The position numbers were made by a program, and so were the translations under genes. From the NCBI GenBank assembly GCA_934320845.1, contig CAKRFU010000014.1:1-64000 (forward strand): a DNA stretch of 64,000 bases, written 5' to 3'. The stretch comes from an uncultured Lachnospiraceae bacterium (GTDB lineage Bacteria; Bacillota; Clostridia; Lachnospirales; Lachnospiraceae). Below, in pieces: positions 26,393-34,223 of the stretch. The notes beneath the pieces were generated by a model, which had not been told where the DNA came from, ran no database searches, and saw only the letters and a program-made list of their open reading frames with translations. Positions within the stretch are counted from its first letter, which is position 1, and each line of letters starts with the position of its first letter.

Positions 26393-28150
26393 ATGGATAT
26401 TTTTAATGTATTGACAATGATTGGTGGACTTGCTCTATTCCTTTACGGAATGCATGTCATGGGAGACGGTCTTGCCAAAACATCCGGTGGTAAATTAGAA
26501 GCAATTCTCGAAAAATTCACCTCAAAAACTCTTTTTGCGGTATTGCTTGGTGCCGGAGTAACTGCCGTTATTCAGTCATCGTCAGCTACAACGGTTATGG
26601 TTGTAGGTTTTGTTAATTCAGGTATTATGAAACTTGAGCAGGCTGTCGGTATAATCATGGGTGCCAACATAGGTACAACAATAACTTCATGGATACTTTC
26701 ACTTACTGGAATCCAGGGAGACAGCCTGATTATCAATCTTTTGAAACCGACATCATTCTCGCCGGTACTTGCAATAATTGGTGTAGGAATGATTTTATTT
26801 GCAAAAAGCAATACAAAAAAGGATGTCGGAACCATATTGGCAGGTTTTGCCATACTTATGACAGGTATGAGCACAATGAGTGAGGCTGTTGAACCGCTCA
26901 CCAAAATGCCAGCATTTACAAAGATATTTTTGATGTTTAGCGACAATCCTATAATAGGTGTTATCGTTGGAACAGTGCTTACTGCAATTATACAGTCGTC
27001 ATCAGCTTCTGTTGGTATATTACAGGCGTTTTGTCTTGCAGGAACAGTCAGTTATGCGTCAGCACTTCCGATTATCATGGGACAAAATATCGGTACATGT
27101 GTAACTGCACTTTTGTCGGCAGTAGGAGCAAGAAAAAATGCGAAGAGAGCAGCGTTTGTACATTTCTATTTTAACCTTATAGGAACTATTGTCTTTATGA
27201 TAGGTTTTTACGGAATAAATGCATTTGTACATTTTAATTTCCTCAGCCAGTCAGCATCGGTTGCAGGTATAGCCGTGATTCATACTGCATTTAATATAAT
27301 AGCGACATTATGTCTGCTTCCTCTTAAAAATGTACTTGTTACTCTTGCCAAACTTACAATCAAAGATAATGAGACAGAGGAACATACAGTTAAATCACTT
27401 CTTGATGAGCGTTTCCTTGAGAAACCTGCATTTGCTGTAAATCAGGCGCAGAAAACAGCCGTTCTTATGGCAAAAGCATCAGAAGATGCATTGTTTAAGG
27501 CGATAAATCTTTTCCATCATTATGATAAAGACATTGCCGAGGAAGTATCAAATCTGGAAGATATGGTAGACCATTATGAGGATGAGCTTGGAACATATCT
27601 TATGAAGCTTAACAACGCAGACCTTTCAGATGCGGATTCAAAGATTGTTTCCACGATACTTCATTGTATAGGCGATTTCGAGAGAATTTCAGATCATGCG
27701 GTGAATCTTATGAACACAGCCAATGAAGTTTACCAGAAAGAGGAACATTTTTCTGACAAGGCGAAAGGTGAATTAGAGGTATATGAAAGTGCCATAAGAG
27801 ATATTGTTTCAATGACGTTCAGTGTTTTTGAAAAACAGGATGTGGCTATGGCAACAAAGGTTGAGCCTTTGGAGGAAGTTATTGATACCTTAAATGATGA
27901 GGTAAAGAAAAAGCATGTAAAACGTCTCCGAAAAGGAAAATGTACTATTGAACTTGGTTTTGTACTTTCTGACATAACTACCAATTTTGAGAGAATAGCA
28001 GACCATTGTTCAAATATAGCAGTCTGTATTATACAGACAAACGAGGATGGATTTGATACGCATGAGTATCTTGACAACTTAAAGGAAAACGATGATCCTA
28101 AGTTTAAAAATATGTACAAAGAATATCGTAATAAGTACAAATTACCATGA
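26393..28150 (+). CDS. Na/Pi cotransporter family protein with PhoU-like domain
   Basis: A 585-residue protein. The membrane part (about 1-335) has two inverted NptA/SLC34-type repeats, each with the family's QSSSATT or QSSSASV motif (near residues 62 and 203) and a GANIGTT or GQNIGTC segment. The cytoplasmic C-terminus (about 355-570) is a PhoU-like helical bundle with ERISDHAVNL and ERIADHCSN, the metal-binding sites of PhoU. It should import phosphate with sodium. Start taken at the ATG after AAAGGAAG, matching the family N-terminus. Confidence 0.92.
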   Translation: MDIFNVLTMIGGLALFLYGMHVMGDGLAKTSGGKLEAILEKFTSKTLFAVLLGAGVTAVIQSSSATTVMVVGFVNSGIMKLEQAVGIIMGANIGTTITSWILSLTGIQGDSLIINLLKPTSFSPVLAIIGVGMILFAKSNTKKDVGTILAGFAILMTGMSTMSEAVEPLTKMPAFTKIFLMFSDNPIIGVIVGTVLTAIIQSSSASVGILQAFCLAGTVSYASALPIIMGQNIGTCVTALLSAVGARKNAKRAAFVHFYFNLIGTIVFMIGFYGINAFVHFNFLSQSASVAGIAVIHTAFNIIATLCLLPLKNVLVTLAKLTIKDNETEEHTVKSLLDERFLEKPAFAVNQAQKTAVLMAKASEDALFKAINLFHHYDKDIAEEVSNLEDMVDHYEDELGTYLMKLNNADLSDADSKIVSTILHCIGDFERISDHAVNLMNTANEVYQKEEHFSDKAKGELEVYESAIRDIVSMTFSVFEKQDVAMATKVEPLEEVIDTLNDEVKKKHVKRLRKGKCTIELGFVLSDITTNFERIADHCSNIAVCIIQTNEDGFDTHEYLDNLKENDDPKFKNMYKEYRNKYKLP

Positions 28151-28173
28151 TATTAAAAATACGATTAAATTTT

Positions 28174-28205
28174 ACACGCCCCTATGTTTTCACGCAGGGG
28201 CGTGT
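28174..28205 (+). terminator. GC-rich hairpin after the symporter gene
   Basis: Ten-base perfect arms ACACGCCCCT (28174-28183) and AGGGGCGTGT (28196-28205). GC-rich for this genome, but followed by CGTGTTATAAT rather than a T-run. Confidence 0.55.
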
Positions 28206-28256
28206 CGTGTTATAATATAAGCATAAATGTGATTAAAACGTAATAATAAAATAAAC

Positions 28257-28294
28257 TGATGTAAGGGTCAAAATACTTTTTGACCTCAACATCA
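28257..28294 (+). repeat. Dispersed intergenic palindromic repeat, copy D (minimal)
   Basis: TGATGTAAGGGTCAAAA, TAC, then TTTTTGACCTCAACATCA: an almost perfect 38-base palindrome with the two ends of the repeat family joined directly. It ends 28 bases before the start codon of the methyltransferase gene. Confidence 0.7.
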
Positions 28295-28322
28295 TAAAAT
28301 AATTGATAAGAGAGGACAAAAA

Positions 28323-29519
28323 ATGGCAATAGTAACATTAAAAAAAGGTGAGGGAAGAACAATTAAAAGTGGCGGAATGTGGATTTTTGACAATGAGATT
28401 GCTTCAATAATGGGTTCTTTTGAAGATGGAGATATAGTTCTTGTTCATGATTTTGACGGTTATCCGATGGGAAAAGGTTTTATAAACAGAAATTCAAAAA
28501 TCAGAGTCAGATTGATGACAAGAAATACAGAACAGGATATAGATGATGAATTTTTGAGAAAGAGACTTAAAAATGCATGGGAATACAGAAAAAAGACGGT
28601 TGACACATCAAGTTGCCGAGTAGTGTTTGGTGAGGCAGATTTTCTTCCGGGACTTGTTATAGATAAATTTTCTGATGTATTGGTTGTTCAGTCTCTTGCA
28701 CTCGGAATAGACAAATTTAAGGAAAAGATAGTTGATATATTAAAAGATATTTTAGAAAAAGATGGAATTCATATAAGAGGTGTGTATGAGAGAAGTGACG
28801 CAAAAGTCAGAAAAAATGAAGGACTTGAACGTGTTAAGGGATTTATAGGAAATGAATTTGACACGAATGTTGAGATAGTTGAAAATGGAGTTAAATATTA
28901 TGTGGATGTAAAGGAAGGTCAGAAAACAGGATTTTTCCTTGACCAGAAATACAACAGACAGTCTATAAGAAAACTGTGTAAAGATGCTAAAGTCCTTGAC
29001 TGCTTTACTCATACAGGTTCATTTGCTTTAAATGCAGGTCAGGCAGGAGCGAAAAGTGTGCTTGGTCTTGATGCATCTGAACTTGGTGTAGAGCAGGCAA
29101 GAAAAAATGCAGAGCTGAATGGACTTTCAGATACAGTTAAGTTTGAGTGTGCAGATGTGTTCGACAAATTACCTGAGCTTGAAAAAGCAGGCGAAAAGTT
29201 TGATGTGGTTATACTTGACCCACCGGCATTTACAAAATCAAGAAATTCAATAAAAAATGCTGTAAAGGGCTATCGTGAAATAAATTTAAGAGGAATGAAA
29301 CTCGTAAAAGACGGCGGTTTTCTTGCAACCTGTTCATGTTCACACTTTATGGATTATGACTTATTTACAAAAACAATAGCTCAGGCAGCGTCAAATGTGC
29401 ATAAAAGACTTCGTCAGGTTGAATTTAGAACACAGGCACCGGATCATCCGATACTTTGGGCAGCCAATGAATCATATTATCTTAAATTTTATATATTCCA
29501 GGTATGTGATGAAAAGTAA
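28323..29519 (+). CDS. Class I rRNA methyltransferase (RlmI family)
   Basis: A 398-residue enzyme with an N-terminal PUA domain (about 1-75: LKKGEGRTIKSGGMWIFDNEI), a central beta linker (EADFLPGLVIDKF near 103), and a Rossmann SAM domain (about 190-398) with DCFTHTGSFALNAG near 227, LGLDASELGVEQA near 250 and LDPPAFTKS near 300. The family methylates a 23S rRNA cytosine at C5 (m5C1962 in E. coli). A CSCSHFMD segment near 338 matches the family. GAGAGGAC ribosome binding site. Confidence 0.9.
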   Translation: MAIVTLKKGEGRTIKSGGMWIFDNEIASIMGSFEDGDIVLVHDFDGYPMGKGFINRNSKIRVRLMTRNTEQDIDDEFLRKRLKNAWEYRKKTVDTSSCRVVFGEADFLPGLVIDKFSDVLVVQSLALGIDKFKEKIVDILKDILEKDGIHIRGVYERSDAKVRKNEGLERVKGFIGNEFDTNVEIVENGVKYYVDVKEGQKTGFFLDQKYNRQSIRKLCKDAKVLDCFTHTGSFALNAGQAGAKSVLGLDASELGVEQARKNAELNGLSDTVKFECADVFDKLPELEKAGEKFDVVILDPPAFTKSRNSIKNAVKGYREINLRGMKLVKDGGFLATCSCSHFMDYDLFTKTIAQAASNVHKRLRQVEFRTQAPDHPILWAANESYYLKFYIFQVCDEK

Positions 29520-29557
29520 GAAAAATTTAGCTGATTTGTTTAGAATTGAGGAGTAAT

Positions 29558-30703
29558 ATGAGATTTTTTCACATTTCCGATTTACATTTTGGAAAACAAT
29601 TATATGGGTATGACCTTACAGAGGAACATAGGAATTTTATAAGACAACTTGGAAAATACTGTGAGGAGTATTCTCCTGATGCAGTGCTTATTGCGGGGGA
29701 CATTTATGACAGGTCAGTTCCATCGGCAGGTGCAGTTACTCTCTTGGATGAACTATTAATGACACTTTCTGGAATAACGGTTCTTATAATTTCCGGAAAT
29801 CACGATAATGCTCAAAGACTTAATTATGGAAGTGATTTTTTGCGAAAACACAATATATATATATCATCAATGCCGCCGACTGAAGATTTGAAAATGGAGA
29901 AAGTAAGTCTATCAGACAAAAACGGAAATGTGAATTTTTATCTTTTACCTTTTTTTAAACCGATTATGTTTAAAAATTCGATGCCGGATGAATATTTAAA
30001 TGGTGAAAATGCTATTATAAAAAAAATCGTTGAAAATACGGATATAGATAAGAGTGAGCGCAATGTTGTAATGTCACATCAGTTTTTTACATCGGGACAT
30101 GAAGAACCAAAACTTTGTGATTCTGAGCAGTTGCCGGCAATAGTGGGAGGACTTGATGCTGTAGATATATCAGTTTTTGAAGATTTTGAGTATAGTGCCC
30201 TGGGGCATATACATGGAGGCCAGTTCGTAGGAAATGAAAAAAACAGATACAGCGGGACACCGGTTAAATTTTCAGTGAGCGAGAGAAATCATAACAAAAG
30301 CATTGTTATGGTGGATTTAGAAGCAAAGGGCAGAAAGGCTGAAATAACAAAACTTCCGCTTACCCAGATAAGAGATGTAAAGAAATTAGAGGGATATTTT
30401 GACGATATAATTGCATTGGCAGATGAAGATATTAAAAAAGATTATGTAAGCATAACTTTGAGGGATGAAGATATAATTCCTGATGTAAAGGAGAAGCTGA
30501 ATGCATATTTTGATAATATATTAGAGGTCGTTATAGATAACTCACAGACTAGAAAGATAATGCTTGATGATGTGGAAGAATTAAAGGGAATGTCACCATT
30601 TGACTCTTTTAACACATTTTTTGAACAGTTAAATGACCGAAAGATGGATGAAAATGAAAGTGAGTTATTCAGGGAGATACTTAGTGAGGTTATAAAGGAG
30701 TAG
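29558..30703 (+). CDS. sbcD: Exonuclease SbcD (Mre11-like)
   Basis: A 381-residue metallophosphoesterase nuclease with all metal motifs: HISDLHFGK near residue 4, AGDIYDRS near 47, SGNHDNA near 79, SHQFF near 174 and GHIHGGQ near 214. With SbcC it cleaves hairpins and DNA ends during repair. Start is the ATG after TGAGGAG. It is 6 bases upstream of sbcC, and its stop lies inside the ribosome-binding region for sbcC (AAAGGAG), so the two are translationally linked. Confidence 0.95.
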   Translation: MRFFHISDLHFGKQLYGYDLTEEHRNFIRQLGKYCEEYSPDAVLIAGDIYDRSVPSAGAVTLLDELLMTLSGITVLIISGNHDNAQRLNYGSDFLRKHNIYISSMPPTEDLKMEKVSLSDKNGNVNFYLLPFFKPIMFKNSMPDEYLNGENAIIKKIVENTDIDKSERNVVMSHQFFTSGHEEPKLCDSEQLPAIVGGLDAVDISVFEDFEYSALGHIHGGQFVGNEKNRYSGTPVKFSVSERNHNKSIVMVDLEAKGRKAEITKLPLTQIRDVKKLEGYFDDIIALADEDIKKDYVSITLRDEDIIPDVKEKLNAYFDNILEVVIDNSQTRKIMLDDVEELKGMSPFDSFNTFFEQLNDRKMDENESELFREILSEVIKE

Positions 30704-30709
30704 AATGAT

Positions 30710-33700
30710 ATGAGACCGATAAAACTTGTTATGTCAGCATTTGGCTCTTATGGCGGTGAGGAAGTTGTGGATTTCTCAAAGATAAAGGGAGGACTGTTTC
30801 TTATATCAGGAGATACAGGTTCAGGCAAAACGACTATATTTGATGGTATAATGTATGCTCTTTATAATAAGCTTGGTGGTGATGACAGAGAAACTAAAAT
30901 GATGCGCAGTGAGTATGCTGATGATAAAAGAAAAACTTTCGTGGAATTTACATTTGAATATGCTCACGGACAAAATAAAGGATTATATACCGTAAAGAGA
31001 ATTACTCATTTTAGAAAAAGTGGAATGGTGTCTGATGTAACGCTTACGATGCCTGACGGAGAAGTGTTTATTGGAAAAAACAAGGAGACAGATGAAAAAA
31101 TACAAAGTATTATAGGGCTTGATTATAAACAGTTTGGAAAGATAGTTATGATAGCTCAGGGACAATTTCGTGAACTCATAATGGAAAGTACGAAAAACAG
31201 AAAAGAAATTTTTAAAAGTATTTTTTCTATGGATATTTATGAGAAAATCGAAAAAAACATAAGTGAAAGGTTTAAAAAAATATATGGAAAGTTAAAGGAT
31301 AATAATCTTTTGCTTGAGGAAAATTTTAACTCTGTTATTATAAATAGTGAAAGTGAAAATGCAATTTTATGGAATAAGGCATTTGAAAAGAGAGACACGG
31401 AACCTGAAAAATTGTTGTCAATTCTTGAAAGAGAGATTGATTTGCTTGAAAAAGACAAGAACGGACTTAAAAAGGTAATAGATAAAGAAAATACTGAGCT
31501 GGTTAAGATAAAGAAACAGATATCTGATGCTGACAAAATAAACACAAAATTTGAGAAAAGACAGATGTCAGAGAACAGATATAGAGAGCTTTTGGGTGAA
31601 AAGGAAGCATATGCAGCTAAAGCGGCAAAAGTAAAAAAAGCTAAAGCGGCATATGAGGTCAGGCAGGTACAAAATATTTATCTTAAAATACAGAAAAATG
31701 TACAATTAAAAAAAGAACAGCTCATAAAAAATCAAAGCAGACTGGATGAGACTTCAAAAAGGCATGATGCTTTGTTAGTAAGGAAAGAGGAATTTGAGCA
31801 GAAAAATAATCTAAAATATACACAGCTTTTAAATCAAAAAAGTAAGATTGAAAATGAAATGTCTGTGTATGAAGAATATGACGAAAAAAGAGAACTTTAT
31901 CAGATAGAAAATGATACATTAACAGGAATTAAAAATCAGGTTCTAAAATTAAAAAAGCAGAATGAAGAATATCTTTTGTTAAGAGAGAAAACAGAGAAAA
32001 AACTGCATGAGTTAAAAGACATTGAAATATTATTTAGTCAGTATGAAAATGATAAAGAAAAAATTCTTAAAAACATAGATGAAATTTTGCAGCTTCAAAA
32101 GACATTAAAAATGTATCTAACTGAAAACGAAAGCCTTAAAAATATTGAAAATGGCTATAGTATTAAATATATTGAATGGAAAAATGCAAGAAAGACATTT
32201 GAGCAGATAAGCGACAGGTATGTAGCAGCACAGGCAGCTATTCTTGCGGCTAAGTTAGAAATGGGAAAACCGTGTCCGGTATGTGGAGCCATAGAACATA
32301 TAAATCCGGCAAAGATGACTGAGGATACAGTTACAAAAGATGATTTAGACAAGGCAAAATTAAGAGAGAACAGACTTGAAAGAGAAAAAAACGAAAAGCA
32401 GGCAGAGTACGAAGAGTGCAGGAGAAAGACGGAAGTTTTAAAATCCGAATTTATAAAAGGATATTATAGAGAAGAAAATCAGCAATCAGATATGCAGATT
32501 TTTGATTTTGATAAAGTAGAAAAAGAATTGGAAAATAAACTTGTTGATGTAAAAGAAAAACTGAATAGTGTTGAAAAAAATATTGATATTGCAAAACAGA
32601 AAATAGTTCAAAGGGAAGAATGTGATAAGACAAGGGAAAAGCTTGAAACAAAACTTGCGGCATTTGAAAAGGAACTAGTAAAAACAAGTGACAGGCTGAA
32701 TGAACAATCGGTCTATGTGGGTGGTATTTTAGCGCAAGTTGATACATTAGGTAAAAGCTTATCATATAATAATTCCAAAGAAGCAAAAAAAATGTTTGAA
32801 AAGTTTGAAAAAGAAATTAAAAAAATTGAGTCTGAAAAACAGAAAATTGAGGATTTAACAGCGGAGTGTGATAAAACAAAGAGCCTGTTAAAAGGAACAA
32901 TTGAGGAAACAAAACAACAGCTTGGCGCAGATGAAAATGAGTTTGCAAAAGAGTATAAGAATTTTGAAAACATACTTAGCAAAAAAGGTTTTGATAGTAT
33001 AGACTCATATAAAGAAAGCATTTTAGAAGATGAGCAGATAACATTGCTTGAAGAACAGCTTGAAAAATACCGCGATGAACTTAACAGGCTGAAATCGGAA
33101 ATAGCAGTATTAAATGACATGCTGGCAGATGAGAATATAATAGATACGGAAGAACTTTTGCAGGCAGAATCAAAAATGCAGGTCAGGGTGAAAAAGTTAA
33201 ATAAGGAAAACGAAGATATAATTTCAAAGCTTGGAAACAATGTCTCAGTAAAGAAAAAAATAGTCACTCTGCTACGGGACAGAGGTGAGTTAGATAAAAA
33301 ATACAGAGTTATAGCCTCACTTAACAATGCTGCAAACAATAAAAAAATTCATTTTCAGACTTTTGTATTGAGACAATATTTCAATATGGTTATATCATAT
33401 GCAAACAAAAGACTTGCGGTAATGACATCAAATAATTTTTTATTAAGATGCAGAGATATTTCATTTTCAACTGTCGGTGAAACAGGACTGGAACTTGACG
33501 TTTATAGTCCTGTGACGGGAAAGGTAAGAGATGCACATTCACTTTCAGGAGGGGAAACATTTATGGCCTCTCTTGCAATGGCACTTGGAATGTCAGATAT
33601 TGTTCAAAATAAGTCGGGTAAAACTAATATTGATACAATGTTTATCGATGAGGGATTTGGCTCATTAAGTGATGATGTGAGAGAAAAAGCAGTCAGAATA

Positions 33701-33838
33701 CTTCTTGAGCTTGCAGGAAGCAGCAGAACAGTAGGAGTTATTTCACATGTATCGGAACTTAAAGATCAGATTCCGTCAAAGATATTTGTAAGAAAGGAGA
33801 ACGATGGAAGTCATATTACATGGTCTCAGGACAGGTAG
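30710..33838 (+). CDS. sbcC: Exonuclease subunit SbcC (Rad50-like)
   Basis: A 1042-residue SMC-like ATPase. N-terminal ATPase half with GDTGSGKTT near residue 35, long Lys/Glu-rich coiled coils (about 190-500 and 560-860), a zinc hook CPVC near residue 521 between them, and the C-terminal half with LSGGETFMASLAMALG near 945 and FIDEGFGSL near 980. It tethers and remodels DNA ends for the SbcD nuclease. Full length. The short gene for a zinc-finger protein begins 10 bases after its stop. Confidence 0.95.
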   Translation: MRPIKLVMSAFGSYGGEEVVDFSKIKGGLFLISGDTGSGKTTIFDGIMYALYNKLGGDDRETKMMRSEYADDKRKTFVEFTFEYAHGQNKGLYTVKRITHFRKSGMVSDVTLTMPDGEVFIGKNKETDEKIQSIIGLDYKQFGKIVMIAQGQFRELIMESTKNRKEIFKSIFSMDIYEKIEKNISERFKKIYGKLKDNNLLLEENFNSVIINSESENAILWNKAFEKRDTEPEKLLSILEREIDLLEKDKNGLKKVIDKENTELVKIKKQISDADKINTKFEKRQMSENRYRELLGEKEAYAAKAAKVKKAKAAYEVRQVQNIYLKIQKNVQLKKEQLIKNQSRLDETSKRHDALLVRKEEFEQKNNLKYTQLLNQKSKIENEMSVYEEYDEKRELYQIENDTLTGIKNQVLKLKKQNEEYLLLREKTEKKLHELKDIEILFSQYENDKEKILKNIDEILQLQKTLKMYLTENESLKNIENGYSIKYIEWKNARKTFEQISDRYVAAQAAILAAKLEMGKPCPVCGAIEHINPAKMTEDTVTKDDLDKAKLRENRLEREKNEKQAEYEECRRKTEVLKSEFIKGYYREENQQSDMQIFDFDKVEKELENKLVDVKEKLNSVEKNIDIAKQKIVQREECDKTREKLETKLAAFEKELVKTSDRLNEQSVYVGGILAQVDTLGKSLSYNNSKEAKKMFEKFEKEIKKIESEKQKIEDLTAECDKTKSLLKGTIEETKQQLGADENEFAKEYKNFENILSKKGFDSIDSYKESILEDEQITLLEEQLEKYRDELNRLKSEIAVLNDMLADENIIDTEELLQAESKMQVRVKKLNKENEDIISKLGNNVSVKKKIVTLLRDRGELDKKYRVIASLNNAANNKKIHFQTFVLRQYFNMVISYANKRLAVMTSNNFLLRCRDISFSTVGETGLELDVYSPVTGKVRDAHSLSGGETFMASLAMALGMSDIVQNKSGKTNIDTMFIDEGFGSLSDDVREKAVRILLELAGSSRTVGVISHVSELKDQIPSKIFVRKENDGSHITWSQDR

Positions 33839-33848
33839 AAAGAAGAAG

Positions 33849-34157
33849 ATGACCTGTAAGCAGGTACAAAAAAGAATTATAGATTTCATAAATGATGATA
33901 TGGATGAGAAAGAACTAGGTGCTTTTATTGAGCATCTGGAAAGCTGCGATGAGTGTAGGGAAGAATTTGACGTATATTATACACTTATAATGGGAATGAG
34001 AATACTTGACAGTGATAATCTTAAGGGAAAGACAAAGATTGATTCACAGGAAAAAATAAATAGTGCTAAATCTTATCTGTTTAAATGGCGTATTGTTTTT
34101 GTGGAAAAAATTCTTCTTTTTATATTTATCTGTATTGGAATTATTCTTGTATATTGA
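33849..34157 (+). CDS. zf-HC2 anti-sigma-like single-pass membrane protein
   Basis: A 102-residue protein. Residues 3-45 form an anti-sigma type zinc finger: CKQVQ at the start and HLESCDEC near residues 28-35 (HxxxCxxC). A polar linker follows and one membrane helix ends the chain (about 82-100). This is the layout of membrane anti-sigma factors, but no sigma factor gene is adjacent and the extracytoplasmic part is almost absent. Ribosome binding site is weak (AGAAAGAAGAAG). Probably co-transcribed with sbcDC. Confidence 0.75.
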   Translation: MTCKQVQKRIIDFINDDMDEKELGAFIEHLESCDECREEFDVYYTLIMGMRILDSDNLKGKTKIDSQEKINSAKSYLFKWRIVFVEKILLFIFICIGIILVY

Positions 34158-34223
34158 TGCGTGATAATTAACATTTGTGATTTATGATAAGAACTAATAA
34201 ATGATAAGAAGGGAAAATTTATA

